NCBI GenBank assembly: GCA_963920575.1
Contig: OY986968.1
Coordinates: forward strand, 5,449,485-5,513,484
Direction: 5' to 3'
Source: Narthecium ossifragum
Taxonomy: Eukaryota > Streptophyta > Magnoliopsida > Dioscoreales > Nartheciaceae
DNA length: 64,000 nucleotides
Part shown: piece after piece, positions 35,407 to 46,849 of the stretch
Position numbering within the stretch: position 1 is the first letter of the stretch
How the letters are laid out: every line of letters begins with the position of its first letter
Position numbers and translations under genes: made by a program
Notes under the pieces: generated by a model
Databases searched by the model: none
Told to the model about the DNA's origin: nothing
The model's input: only the letters and a program-made list of their open reading frames with translations

Positions 35407-35931
35407 ATAGAGAGTTTTGAAGCTGAAGAACGTCGTATGGATGACTGTATTGTTGTAGCTGCAGATGAGTGGAAGAATAAGTGTAGTAGGTTCTTTTTCT
35501 GGTGGTGTTTTGTTCTTAGTTCTGTGATTGAAACGAAATTTTGCGTTATTGGCACTTACAGTTCCAGACCCTTGTATTCTGACATAAGATTTAAGCTATA
35601 CGGAGTAGAGTTCTCCATCGTTCGAGCAACTTTCTTGATCTCATAGGCTAAATTCAAGTCGAGTTGGACATTGGTTGACTTGATAGTTGATGCAAGGGCG
35701 AGCCTAAATACACCCAAGATTTTACGAGATACATCCCAATAAAATCTTTTTAGTGAATATCCAACATATCCTTAAGCTATTTGACACAAGTACCCTCATC
35801 TTCTACCTCTGGACCTCCACCATCACGACCGACCCCTAGACTTCTTCAGCACATTATCTTCCAGCTCCTCCACGACCATGATCCTCCACCATCATGATGA
35901 AGTATATGATGAGGATCAAGTAGTTGATCTC
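35407..35931. other. 3' flank of the rhomboid-like gene and the Athila target site
   Basis: The first part should be the gene's 3' UTR. From about 35870 the sequence CACCATCATGATGAAG followed by TATATGATGAGGATCAAG and TTGATCTC is a copy of a short tandem unit that continues on the far side of the retroelement (53885–53980). That continuity supports a single insertion event. No gene is seen. Confidence 0.5.
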
Positions 35932-37331
35932 TGATGAGTCATTAATTATTCATAATTAAACCCATTAAATTACCTTTGTTAGGCCTAGAGTAGGTGTATT
36001 TGATATCATATTGTTTAATTTCAGGTTTAAGTAGGATTTGAGAAGAAATACAAGAAATTCGGTCAAAAATCACTAAATTCTACAAAAAGACTGCTTCGTC
36101 GACTGTTTGGAAATAAATCACCAGCAATTCTACACAATTCCAAATATTCTGCAATTCTGGGAGATGAAAGAAGACTTCAAGAGCTACGACTTTCATGTTG
36201 AAGACTTTGTGAGATTCGGTCTACATTGGCGCCAGTTTTTGAATCAAAGTCAGAAGCATGGAAGTTGGAGAGAAAAGCTGAAGAAATTAATTAATGACGT
36301 GGCAGTTAATGACCCATTCAGACCGACTTGAGCGATGGAGCAGATTTGAGTCCGATCGATCGCTCCGATGACATCATCAACCCAGAATTTAGGGAAATTA
36401 GAATTTAAGTTCAACTATAACTCCTAATTCCGGGATCAAGGGTTTCTAATACATAAGGGGGTTATTCCAGTCGAAAATTAGCATCTCTTGGAGCACTTTT
36501 GGAAGAGAAGGTTAGGGTTTTGAAGACGGCGATCTTTCCACGATGATCAATGGCTTCATCTTCTACACCGATTCATGATTTCCAAGAGAAGAGTGGCTAG
36601 TTTTCTTGTTCTTAGGAATACCATGAAACCATAGTGTAACTTTTGATCTTTCTTAGTTTGATTTTTGTGAACTTCTCTACGTATAATCTCATGAATATGT
36701 GTTTAATGATTATAGAGTTGAAGGAACAGAGTTCCGTTGACGTATTCTTAGTCCTACATGATGGTTGTATTTGATTGTAGAGATTCATGAGATAGTTTTC
36801 ATGTGGTTTGTGATTTGCCTTTGAGATAATCTATGCTACGTGAAGATAAATCATGCTAAGGTCATTAGAAGTAGAATAACTTAAGATAATGGTAGGACCA
36901 AAGATGATTTATGCCAAACAAAGATAGATTATGCCGTAGGAAACATAAAACCTTCTTTTAGGGATTCGTGTGAGCTTGTAGCCAGACGATCCATAATGCT
37001 TAGAGAAGTGATCAAGATGATAACTATGGAAGATTAAGGGTGAAACTAGGGTGGATTTTGTATTTCCTAATACATCTTTTCTAGTTGAGTAAAGCCTTAC
37101 TATTTTCTTTTGCTTTCTTAGATAGTTTCAGTTAGATCAATCTATCATTGATACTGTTAGCTTAGATCTAGAGTTTTGAGAATTGATTTTGTTTTTCCTG
37201 GTAATTCCCTGTAGTTCGACTCCGGATTTCACCACTAGTCTACGTAGTAGTATTAGTGATTGAATAAGGATATAAATTTAAGATTTGATTGAGGTTAGCA
37301 ACGTTTTAACGACGACGTTTGCGAGCGATCA
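35932..37331 (+). repeat. 5' LTR of the Athila/Tat element
   Basis: It runs from TGATGAGTCATTAATTATTC to GTTTGCGAGCGATCA and is highly similar to the 3' LTR. A GTCCGATCGATCGCTCCGAT motif lies near 36350. The expected TATA position about 95 bp downstream reads AATACATAAGG in both LTRs. The inverted copy at 43618–44697 has ATTATATAAAGG there. Confidence 0.92.
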
Positions 37332-37337
37332 ATTTTT

Positions 37338-37355
37338 TGCGCCGTTGCCGGGGAA
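37338..37355 (+). other. Primer-binding site, tRNA-Asp type
   Basis: TTGCGCCGTTGCCGGGGA lies seven bases after the 5' LTR. It matches the tRNA-Asp primer site TGGCGCCGTTGCCGGGG used by Athila/Tat elements, with one or two 5' changes. Confidence 0.8.
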
Positions 37356-37849
37356 TTCAACAGTTAACTAATTGATTTTCTCTTTGCTCTATTTCTTGGC
37401 TTAGTTAGGTTATTATCTTTCTTAATTTCCCCTTTCTTTATTTTACAATTTTTAGGAATTTTCTGACAATTTTCTGGATTTTTTGCATCATTGGAACAGA
37501 TTTTTCTTGAAGAAAAACACAACTCGATAGCCACCTAGAGCGACCGGTCGGACTTGAATCGATCGGAGTGCGCCATCTGCTTTGAAGTGGACTTCGAGTG
37601 AAGGAGCTTGCAGCTTGGAGTGACCGATCGGGCTGGAAATCGATCGATCGGAACTGCGCAGTCAGCTAAGCCTTTTTCCTTCAAACCTTTTCGTTTGAAT
37701 TGTTGTTTGCCGGGTTTTGTCCTCTCCTCCGAATCTTCTGTTTTCTTTTTCTCTTTTTGTGTGTGATCTTGCATGCAAGGTAGATGATCCTTAAATACTC
37801 CGCTGGAACCTTTGGATCTAGAATTAGAGACCACACTCTGAAGAGCTAG

Positions 37850-38226
37850 AGACTTAGGTCAACAATTTTTGAGTAATTATCAGGAGGCCTTGAGTAACCT
37901 GCAATCTATTCACGAGACCGTTGTCACCATGACTGAAAACGAGGGACATGTTATCAACCCTAATGCAAATCTTGGAAGGGGAGGTAATAATAATAACAAT
38001 GGGGGGTACAACGTGTTCCTTTGATAAATCACTTCTTCCCCACTGTCTACACTTGCACTCCTTCAATTGATCCTCCTGCAATCACAGCCTGACACTATGA
38101 TATTAGACCCCAAACGATTCAAATGTTACTCTACTTTCATGCTTTAAGTAATGAGGACCCATATGAGCACATTCACAATTTTATCGATACCATCGCTACA
38201 CTGAAAATGGAAAACTTTAATGATGA
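37850..38226 (+). pseudogene. gag fragment (N-terminal part) of the Athila/Tat element
   Basis: The stretch ending FHALSNEDPYEHIHNFIDTI resembles the gag of Athila/Tat elements just before the capsid core. The frame is broken upstream near 38020 and cut by the LTR at 38227. The middle of gag is missing. Confidence 0.6.
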
Positions 38227-40616
38227 TGTCGCGCCCCGACCGGGCCGGGCGACGCGAACCGGAAAGCCCAACCGGGCCGGGCGACGCGGACCGGAGCCTA
38301 CAAAACGCGGAAAACAAAGCTGGCGAGGGTTCCCTCTAACCTATTGGTCTCCCTAACAATTCACCAAAAACGTCCCCAATTAAAAGATACAATAAATTAA
38401 CAACATCGAACCACAGATTTAAAACTCAAAAAGGTTTAATATACATATCCTCGGAGAGGGGGGAGTTCAAATACAACATTACTCCCGTAGGAGACTATCT
38501 AACATAGGATAAAAACTGTAAAGGATCACCACCTCTCAGACTCCACCTGGCGCCGCCGCACCGCCAACCAACTGCCCGATAGGGGCCACGGAAGAAGAAC
38601 TGACGCCTGCACCTGCAAAACGCAGCCCGGGTAGGAGTGAGCACTAAGCTCAGTAGGGTTCTACACTACGACACACAGAAGGAAGAGGGAAACGCAACAG
38701 TGTCGCCCTGGAGTAGGATCTGGGTGTATACAGGGGTCTCATAACCCCACCGCGTGTCCCTGAGGCCCAGGGGCAGCACTCCAACACTGGCGACACACAA
38801 GCTAAGTAGCAACTTCACTACTCCCGGGTCAGCACAGTGGGACACCGGCTACACCTCAGCATCCGACTCGAGGTCAACACGACCTCTATAATCATCAAGA
38901 AACAAGTGTACCAGTCATCTAAGCCTATCATCGAATCGACTGGACACTATAATTCAAACCGGGTCCAAACTACCCAACCCCGGTCCTAGGGCTAAGTCCG
39001 AGCTTCCAGCCTCGGGACGGCGACCCAAGGATCACCCACGCCCTAACCAATGCAACTAATGCACAAATCAACAATGCATGTTATGACATACACAGATAAG
39101 AAGCAAAGCATGCAACAGTATGTCAAGCATCATATAAGTCTATTGGATCGCCGCAGCGGTACTACCAACCGCTGCCAGCCGATCCGCAGCGGGTCCCGAC
39201 ATTACGACGGTACCACGACCGTCAACCGTGAACTCCTGCAACGGGAAGCAACCCCGAAAACGATCATGAACAGTAAAGAATATAATATTATATTTCGAAA
39301 TATAATATTATATTCAAAACACTCAAAGTCTCTACTTAGGGGCTAATTGATCCCGTCGATCCGACGTCCAAACGACGTCGGATTCAAGATCCAACTTAAC
39401 CACCAGTAGGTGTATATACCAGGATCAATATATCCAAATTTCATAATCATCCAACGGTTGGATCAACGGGAAACACTAATCAAAAATCGCTAATTAAACT
39501 AACTTACCCATTAATTGCTGCAAAGCAGCCCTTCAGCAAACAATTCATAACAAATCATAGAAAAATCGGACAATTACAAAATAAGATGGAATGGAAAGCT
39601 AACGAATAGATATACAACTCTTATGTTTATCAAAAGCCAAGATCATGTACACGCCGGCCGGAAAACGCGCCGCAAGCAGGCTATCCTTCAAGAACAGCAG
39701 AAAACCGGAAATCCGAGACTAATCATGCATAACACCTACTCAAATCTCAACTGATTAACATGAAACTTAAATCATTAATTCTAATAGGCATAAGGAAACC
39801 AACAAAACAAGGATCAACAAGATCCAACGGCTAGATCTAGAGAACAACCCGAAACAACATCAGTAGGTATAACCCTACCTAGCAGCGCTTTCCTCGGCAG
39901 ATTCCCCGCGAGTTGATCACCAACAAGCTTCCAAACCACTTCAGGGATCTTCCTCTCGTTGTCACGGATCCAACGAGCCTTAGAACGCCGAAAAAGATGG
40001 TCGAAGGAGGGAGAACGGAGGTGAGGAAGATGGCTGCCGGAAACAGGGGAAAAAACAGGGCTCTCGGGAGAAGAAAGAAGGAGGAAGAAGAAAGGAGGAG
40101 AAGGAGGAAGAGGAGGGGAAGAAAAGGAGGGAAAGGGGAAGGGAAAAGCCGGGGGAAGGGGGAAAAAGTGAGGGGAGGGGAGGGAAAGTCCTCCCCCTCT
40201 GACAGGGGAGAGCGACGGGCAACGGCGGCCGTCCTCGCGAAGCAGAAAAAGCCACCGACGCGATTCCGATCGATCGCTCCAAGGAGCGATCGGTTGCTCG
40301 CGACCCGGATCGATCCCAACGACAAGTCGAATCAATCCGAGTGGGTCAAAACCCACCGACTCGCTCACGAGTCCGATCGATCGTCCCAAGGAGCGATCGA
40401 TCGCTCAAGGGTCGTCAGCTGCCCAAAGGCAAGCTTTCGCGCGCCCGAGCTGGGATCTTCCGATCCCGGGTCCACCTAGCCATTCTAAACAAGCATTTAC
40501 ACAAACAAGGCCAGTGTGTGCACACGTGAGTGTGAAACAAACCAACAAGGCGCAATTTACGAAATTGCCCTTGCGGTCTACAACGAGCCACATGGGTAGA
40601 GGGGCAGGTCCTCACA
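38227..40616 (-). repeat. LTR of the TGTCGCGCC family nested in the gypsy gag
   Basis: It starts TGTCGCGCCCCGACCGGG and ends GGGGCAGGTCCTCACA, matching the ends of the family. Its interior (CTGCAAAACGCAGCCCGGG, GTAGGAGTGAGCACTAAG) is closest to the LTR at 20229. GATCGATC pairs are at 40268/40288 and 40375/40395, both 20 bp apart. A strongly GA-rich stretch at 40000–40190 gives long but meaningless open frames. The flanking bases do not form a target duplication, because the right side joins another repeat and part of gag is deleted. Confidence 0.7.
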
Positions 40617-42440
40617 TGTCACATCTTCAGGGGTGTGAAAATCTGAAATAGAAGTATTTTCTCTACCCGGGGACATTTCGATCCAAAGTATATATGACCG
40701 ATAAAAAGGTGTTCTGGTTATGTGCCGATCTGCCCGGGGGTATTTCAGTAAATCCTCCAATCACCGTATGAAATGGTGAAATTCAAAACTCAAACAAAGA
40801 CATTCGAAATTTGGACAAATGTTCGATAGCTGGACAATTATTCAAATTCAAAATAAACATTTGAAATTTGAATAAACATTCAAAATTCAAAGAAATTTAA
40901 ACAGACATTCAAAATCTAAACCTCATATCTCAACTCCCTCATCTGGATGTTTAGGAAATCCTAACCTCCCCATATCTCAACAGATGCCAAATCTCAACAC
41001 CCAAACCCATGGTTAGAAACCAAATCCTAACACCCCAGTCCCCAACAAACATGGTTGGAAACCAAATCTCAACACCCCATGATCCCCGTACATATCTCAC
41101 CAGCATCTCAAACAAACCTCCAAACATCTATAAAGGGAGGTGAAGGAGAACAAAAGGGGATGGCTGGCAAATATTGAGAAAAGAAGCAGAGGTTAGAAAG
41201 AAAGAAAGCAAAGAAAGAGAAGAAGAGAACGCTTGGACACCCAGGAGGGAGGAATCTATCGCCGTCGCCAGCCTTGAGCCAGCCCGAGGTCTTCGTCATT
41301 GGCGTCCCTGTTCCAGCCCAAGGAGCTCGTCAGGGAACCCATCGTCGTCGTCTTTGATTCAGCCGGTGGAACCCAAAGAACCCATCGCTGTCATCCAGCC
41401 CAAGGAGGGAGCCCCGTCACCTTCCTCAAAGCTCGTCGCCGTCCCTGATCCAGCCCAAGGAGCTTGTCGGGGAACCCATCGTTTTCATCTTCCTTGATCC
41501 AGCCGGCGGAACCCGAAGAAGCTCGTCACCCAACCAGAGGAGCCTATCGCCATCGTTCTCCTTGATCCAGTCAAGGAGACCGTCGTCGTCTTCTTCTGTT
41601 CCTACCGGCGGAACCCAAAGAAACTCGTCGCCCAGCCCAAGAAGGGAGCTCCGTCACCTTCCTCAAGCTCGTCGCCGTCCGTTGATCCAGTGGGAGGACT
41701 CGTCCCCATCGCCGTCCTCGACTCACCCGTGAAGCGTGAAGCACACCTCCAGCAAGGTCCACGCCGCGGCTTCCCCTGTTTCCGTCCATCTCCAAGCTTG
41801 GACGTCTCCTCAGCATCGCAGCACATCCCCACCAGATTTGTCGTCCACCGCCGTGCGTAGCTTAAAGCTTGAAGCGGAATCAACACCCAGCGAGGTCCGT
41901 CACCAACCGTCCGTCGCTGTTCGCTCGCGGCTCCAAAGTACGACAGGATCTTCTTCAGCGGCTTCTTCTGTTCCAGTCGGCTTCGTCAAGGCTCCGACGC
42001 TCGGACGACACCTTCTTCGGCGCTTGGATGACATCCTCCAGACTCCAGCAGCCCTGAGGATCATGCGGCAAAGCCCAGAAGACATCTAAAGATCTATACT
42101 CGGATAACGTCATCCCCAAACTCTGGTGGTCTCAAAGCTCCGGCAACAAAAAAATAAAAAAGCTTAAACATCAACTTCAGTCACCTCAAAATCCCGACGA
42201 TGAAGGTGGCGGACCCAGACATTATTTTATTTTATTTTTAATGTAAGAAGCTTATTTTATCGGGTCTAGAATCGGTGGTGTTCCCTACGGGGATGTAAAT
42301 GATGGATTTGCCGACTTGGCGATCCAGGGGTGTGGTGCATGCAATTTCCTTGTATGAAATTAAAAATGATTTGGTCGGAAATAAAATAGAAATCTCGTCC
42401 CAACGAGATCGATGTTTTATCCACGAACAGGTACCCATCT
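40617..42440 (+). repeat. Unclassified LTR-like segment
   Basis: It starts TGTCACATCTTCAGGGG right after the previous LTR. It has a promoter-like CATCTATAAAGGGAGG (about 41127–41142), then a GC-rich leader with repeated TTGATCCAGCC words, and poly(T)/TATTTTATTTT near 42225. Proline/serine-rich open frames (41174–42089) match no known protein. I could not define its right end or target duplication. Gypsy gag resumes about 42440. Confidence 0.4.
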
Positions 42441-42464
42441 AGACCTTTTGCAAATCCCAACCCA

Positions 42465-42896
42465 TGGTACTCTGCTCCATATCAACAAACTGCACCTCAA
42501 CCACTTCTACAAGAACCCTCTGACTCAGCTTTGGACACAAGCATGAGTACACTTGCCAACATGAATGCTAACATTGATAAAATTGGAAGAACTGTACCCT
42601 CACATTCACAAGCCATATCCAAAATAGAGACACAATTAGGGCAACTGGCCAACACGGTAGCCAAGAGAGAAGATGGTCACTTACCGAGTCAACCTATGAC
42701 CAATCCTAGGGCCTTACACCATATTGATAACCAGAATTTTGAAAGTGCACAAGTTGTAGTAACCTTAAGGAAGGGTAAGCAAGTGGATACACTTCCTGAC
42801 ACTGCCCAGAGCGACGGATCGCTTTCAGATCCGACCGATCGGAACTATTCCGACCGATCGGATACTGATCCGACCGATCGGTCTCTGGCTCCATAG
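42465..42896 (+). pseudogene. gag C-terminal part of the Athila/Tat element
   Basis: It contains ISKIETQLGQLANTVAKRED followed by LPSQP, a signature of the gag/linker of Athila/Tat elements. It then becomes Asp/Arg/Ser-rich (SDPTDRNYSDRSDTDPTDRS) exactly where the DNA consists of CCGACCGATCGG palindromes at about 42825–42885. It ends at a TAG at 42894–42896. Confidence 0.8.
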
Positions 42897-42920
42897 CCAA
42901 ACGATGACACTCCTGATCGA

Positions 42921-43617
42921 GTGGATCCAAATCCAATTGATCAAAATGAACTTGGCCCACTCACATACACACCTAAACTGCCTTTTCCTGAAGCTCTTAA
43001 GGATCCCTCCTCCACATACCCCAAGAAGAAAGCGGTAGAAGAAATCTTAGAGACCTTTAAACAAGTTAACATCAACATACCCTTATTAGATGCCATCCGA
43101 CAGATTCCTTCTTATGCCAAATTTCTTAAGGATCTGTGTACACACAAACGTCAATCAAAAGCTAAGGTATTTAAAAAGATTTTCCTCACTGAGCAAGTCC
43201 GTTCGATTCTTAGACATGACACTCCGCCAAAACTCAAAGACCCTGGTACCCCCACAATACCCTGCTGCATAGGAGATTATCATATTGATGGTGCTCACAT
43301 AGATTTAGGTGCCAGTGTGAATCTTTTAGCATACTCACTTTATAAACAATTCGGTATGGGGGAGCTTAAACCTACACATGTGACTTTGCAATTAGCTGAT
43401 AGATCGATCAAGACGCTGAGAGGTGTCTTGGAGGATGTAATAGTTAAAGTGGATAATTTCTTCTTTCCTATTGACTTTATTGTCTTGGAAATGGAGGCTG
43501 CTATTCACTGTAGAAAATCTGTGCCAATCATCTTAGGTCGACCCTTCTTAGCCACGACGAATGCATGCATTAATTATAGAACTGGTGTAATGGATGTGTC
43601 TTTTGAAAATATGCGTA
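42921..43617 (+). pseudogene. Aspartic protease region of the Athila/Tat element
   Basis: The frame covers PSYAKFLKDLCTHKR and the protease core IDLGASVNLLAYSLYKQFG, then VIVKVDNFFFPIDFIVLEME and PIILGRPFLATTNACINYRT. These are typical of the retropepsin-like domain of Athila/Tat polyproteins, with D-L-G-A at the active site. From 43618 the sequence changes to an inverted LTR, so the apparent last codons are not original. Confidence 0.85.
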
Positions 43618-44697
43618 TGATCACTCATAAACGTTGTCGTTAAAACGTTGCAAACTCAATCAAATATAAATTTATAATCCTTATTCAATCACTAAACTAC
43701 TAGGTAGAAATAGCGGTGAAGTCGGGAGTCGATCCACAGGAAAAACGTTGAAAACTGAAAATCAATTCTAAAAACCCTAAAACTAAGGAAAATAATCAAA
43801 AATAGAATAGAGTTATCTAAACTAATAAATAAAAGAGATAAAAGGTTGATCAATTTGAATCAATGAAGTAGTTACTTAGGAATTACACAATCCGCCCTAG
43901 TTTCATTATTAGTCTTCTCTAGTTATCATCTTGTTTCCTTCTCTCAACATTATGGATCATATGGCTACAAGCTCACATGAATCCCTAAAAGAAAGTTAAT
44001 GTTCCCAACGCATAACCTATCTTTGCTTGGCATAGATTGTCTTTGGTCCTATGTTACCTTAAATTATACTACTCCTAATGACCGTGGCACAACCTATCTT
44101 CGCGTAGCATAGCTTATCTCAAAGGCAAACCAATAACTTCATGAAAACCATCTCATAAATCTCTACAATCAATCACAGAAATCATGTAGGACTGAAAGTA
44201 CGTCAAGGGAACTCTGTTCCTTCAACTCTATTAACAATAAAACCATATTCATGAGATCATGCATCGAGAAGTTCACAAGAATCCAACTAAAGAAAAACCA
44301 AAACTACACTAGGGTTTCATGAATAATCCTAAGTACAAAAATTAGCAACTCATCTTTTGGATGAAAGCCATCGGATTAGAGTAGGAAGCTGTCACCATCC
44401 ACATCCTCTCCGTCTTCTTCTTCTTCCTCCAATGATTGTCAAAAGATGAGAATTTCGGCTGAAATAACCCCTTTATATAATAGAAACCCTTAATCCCGGA
44501 ATTAGGAGTTATAGTTGAACTTAAACTCTAATTTGCCTAAATTCCGGGTTGCTGACGTCATAGGAGCGATCCATCGGACTCAAATCCGATCCATCACTGT
44601 AGTCGGTTTGACTGGGTCATTAACTGCCACGTCATCAATTAATTTCAGCCTTTCTCAAATTTCAGCTTTCATACTTCTGACTTTGCTTCAAAACTGG
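43618..44697 (-). repeat. Inverted copy of the same Athila/Tat LTR
   Basis: From TGATCACTCATAAACGTTG the sequence is the reverse complement of the LTR 3' end and continues in order to about LTR position 320, where the assembly gap starts. It keeps a better TATA (ATTATATAAAGG on the minus strand, near 44470–44482). Its GATCGATC motif is decayed (GGAGCGATCCATCGGACTC near 44560). It is probably a solo LTR or an end of a second element inserted in opposite orientation. Confidence 0.8.
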
Positions 44698-44897
44698 NNN
44701 NNNNNNNNNNNNNNNNNNNNNNNNNNNNNNNNNNNNNNNNNNNNNNNNNNNNNNNNNNNNNNNNNNNNNNNNNNNNNNNNNNNNNNNNNNNNNNNNNNNN
44801 NNNNNNNNNNNNNNNNNNNNNNNNNNNNNNNNNNNNNNNNNNNNNNNNNNNNNNNNNNNNNNNNNNNNNNNNNNNNNNNNNNNNNNNNNNNNNNNNN
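44698..44897. other. Assembly gap (200 N)
   Basis: Exactly 200 N. It hides the end of the inverted LTR and probably the left terminus of the gene-fragment-bearing element to its right. Confidence 0.99.
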
Positions 44898-45241
44898 CTC
44901 TTCCCCTTACAAGTTTACACAACGGATAAACACTTGTGTTCTTATTAATCTATTGCGATTCTCGGATTGCTTGGAAGTTATGTGGTTGTCAAATTGCAAC
45001 TTTGCTATTATTAATCAAGCAACTTTGAATGCGTTAAATTGCTAGTGAGCTCTTTTGAACATTGCTAGAATGTACATGAAATGACAAAAGAACAACCAAT
45101 GTTTCTCGACAAAAGCAAAGTCGATTAGATTTCAGTGTTTCATAGCTAAATCAATTGCAAGAAATTTGCTCCTGGTCCATTCTACAGAAATGAAGGCTAT
45201 GCCCACAAGAAGAAAATAGAATAGCATATCTAGCAGTGGCC

Positions 45242-45832
45242 TCACTGTAGGCCAAATTTGACGATGAACCTATTCTGATTACAATCCAGCATCTCACTCA
45301 AGCTACAATCTATGCTCCTCTCACTCAAAAACCTCTGCCGGAACTCCAAGCTCTTCTTCAGACCATGCCGAAAGAACTCCGGATAATCCATGACTTCACC
45401 AATTCCTCTCCCCATCACCTCAACCAAGAACTTGATTCTGGGATGCAGGGAGTTCTTGATACTCTTGATCAGAACAGGTGGATATCCACCCACGAGAACA
45501 GCAATTTGTTCACCATTAAACCCACATCTGTTCAAGAAATCCAAATTGGGTCTCAGACTCTTCTCTGCATCCCTACACAAAACTTCAGGACAATTGACAA
45601 CCACCCTTTGCAGGTCTAAATCCTTCAAGCCGATTGATCTCAGGAACTCCAACGTTGGCCGGAGCCGTCTCTCTACGCTGTAACCCATGATGAATGGATT
45701 CTTCACCAGAATCTTGCCAATTACACCTTTTTCCAGGCCTAAACTCGTGAAAAAATCCACAATTTGCGAAAATTTTGCTTCGATGCTGTAACTTATGAGC
45801 CTCGGATTGAGCAGTATCAACTTACCAACCTG
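45242..45832 (-). pseudogene. mTERF-family gene fragment, MTERF6-like, C-terminal part
   Basis: The minus frame reads VGKLILLNPRLISYSIEAKF, LVKNPFIMGYSVERRLRPTL, VVNCPEVLCRDAEKSLRPNL, GGYPPVLIKSIKNSLHPR and DYPEFFRHGLKKSLEFR, ending CNQNRFIVKFGLQ. These are consecutive mTERF helical repeats and the C-terminal cap of organellar mTERF proteins of the MTERF6 type. Roughly the C-terminal 60% is present. Upstream, the frame meets a stop near 45857 and then a GC-rich minisatellite, and no first half or start codon is found. A possible acceptor (CAG at 45832–45830) precedes the first matching residues. It lies inside a retroelement beside two other gene fragments, so I read it as a captured copy and not a working gene. 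Confidence 0.8.
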
Positions 45833-45877
45833 CCTTTCAACAGAGCACTTTCCTGCTTAGTCTGCAAGGACGGCGCA

Positions 45878-46016
45878 AGGTCGAGGGAGGCCGGGGCATG
45901 GGAGAGGGTGGACGGCGCTAGGGAGGATGGGGCGAGGTCGAGGGAGGCCGGGGCGTGGGAGATGGTGGACGGCGCTAGGGAGGACGGGGCGAGGTCAGCC
46001 GGCGCGAGGTTGAGGG
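45878..46016. repeat. 57-bp minisatellite, just over two copies
   Basis: Copies start at 45878, 45935 and (partial) 45992 with AGGTCGAGGGAGGCCGGGGC. Because 57 is a multiple of three, the array reads as a repeated DGARSREAGAWERVDGARE peptide, which I do not consider a real protein. Confidence 0.8.
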
Positions 46017-46138
46017 ACAGCTCGAGGGAGGCCGGGGTGGCGGTAGCGACGTCTAGGGCATGGGAGAGAGGGGGTCGGGTCTCGAGTGGATACGGGAGGG
46101 GAGGAGAGGAGGGGGGGGGGGCTTAAACCCCCGAAATA

Positions 46139-46175
46139 GATCCTGGCCGTCCGATGAGATCGGACGGCCAGGATC
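46139..46175. repeat. Perfect 17-bp inverted repeat with 3-base loop
   Basis: GATCCTGGCCGTCCGAT (46139–46155), GAG, then ATCGGACGGCCAGGATC (46159–46175). Similar GGCCGTCCGAT/ATCGGACGGCC words are common near termini of plant DNA transposons. A G-run (46111–46121) and a TA dinucleotide tract (about 46228–46246) flank it. Confidence 0.9.
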
Positions 46176-46297
46176 ATGGTTCCCTGGATAGTACTTAGGG
46201 AACTGGTTCTCTATGGAAAATTTCCCATATATATATATATATATATGTAGCTGGGATCTAAACAACTATATACTATATGGTGGGGTGTTATTATTAG

Positions 46298-46480
46298 GTG
46301 ACGCTGGAAGTGAAGGGGGAGGCACTAATGAGGAGCTTGGCGGTGAAGCTGGCGGCCAGCGGGGTGGGGCATAAGGTGTGGATTGAGCAGCCGGAGAACA
46401 TCGCCACCTGCATCGCCACCCGGTCGTATCGGCACTCGGAGGTGGCGGCTTACTTCAAGAAGCTCATGCTCTGCAAGTGA
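46298..46480 (+). pseudogene. Last exon of a peptidyl-tRNA hydrolase II-like (PTRHD1-type) gene
   Basis: After an intron-acceptor-like TTATTATTAG the frame reads VTLEVKGEALMRSLAVKLAA, GVGHKVWIEQPENIATCIA and FKKLMLCK, then stop. This is the C-terminal end of the plant PTH2-domain proteins related to PTRHD1 (At5g10700 type). No upstream exons are present; the preceding sequence is repeat. It sits between mTERF and PIRL fragments, so it is best read as a captured exon. Confidence 0.8.
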
Positions 46481-46561
46481 CATGGCTTTTGAGAGCATTA
46501 ATTAATTGCTTGAGCAAAGAACAGAAAATCACACCTGTTTATGAATCTTTTTTCCCATTGG

Positions 46562-46690
46562 TTACTGCCAAGCATCCCATTCTTCGAGGTTGGTCATGTG
46601 GGAGGTGGAGTACGGGAGGAATGCCAGCTTATTCGAGTTCACGGACAGCTTCTGGAGGTTGATCAACTCGAACCCCATCGTCTCCGGCAG
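46562..46690 (-). pseudogene. Leucine-rich repeat fragment of a PIRL-type gene
   Basis: The minus frame has [20 protein letters not shown] followed by [17 protein letters not shown], one and a half LRRs of the kind found in plant intracellular Ras-group LRR proteins. The flanking codons on both sides are unrelated to PIRL, so only part of an exon is present. It belongs to the same fragment cluster as the two preceding features. Confidence 0.7.
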
Positions 46691-46849
46691 GTGAGGTCGG
46701 AGGAGCATAGCGGCGAGGTGGTTGCGACATGCTGCTAAGGGGATGAATGAGAAGAGGAAGAGAGGGTGGAGAAAGACCGGAGTGGAGGAGGTCGGTGATG
46801 AGGTTGAGCTGTTATAAAACCAATCCAAAGCTAAACATTAAAGCCTAGA

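Noticed and set aside
39814..40479. Several overlapping frames of 100–191 codons on both strands
   Set aside because: They lie in a GA-rich low-complexity stretch of an LTR that suppresses stops; no domain is visible.
41174..42089. Pro/Ser-rich frames of about 110–120 codons
   Set aside because: Built from repeated GATCCAGCC-type words in an LTR-like leader; no protein similarity recognised.
45242..45832. Functional MTERF6 gene
   Set aside because: The N-terminal half is missing, upstream sequence is a minisatellite, and the fragment is embedded between two parts of one retroelement.
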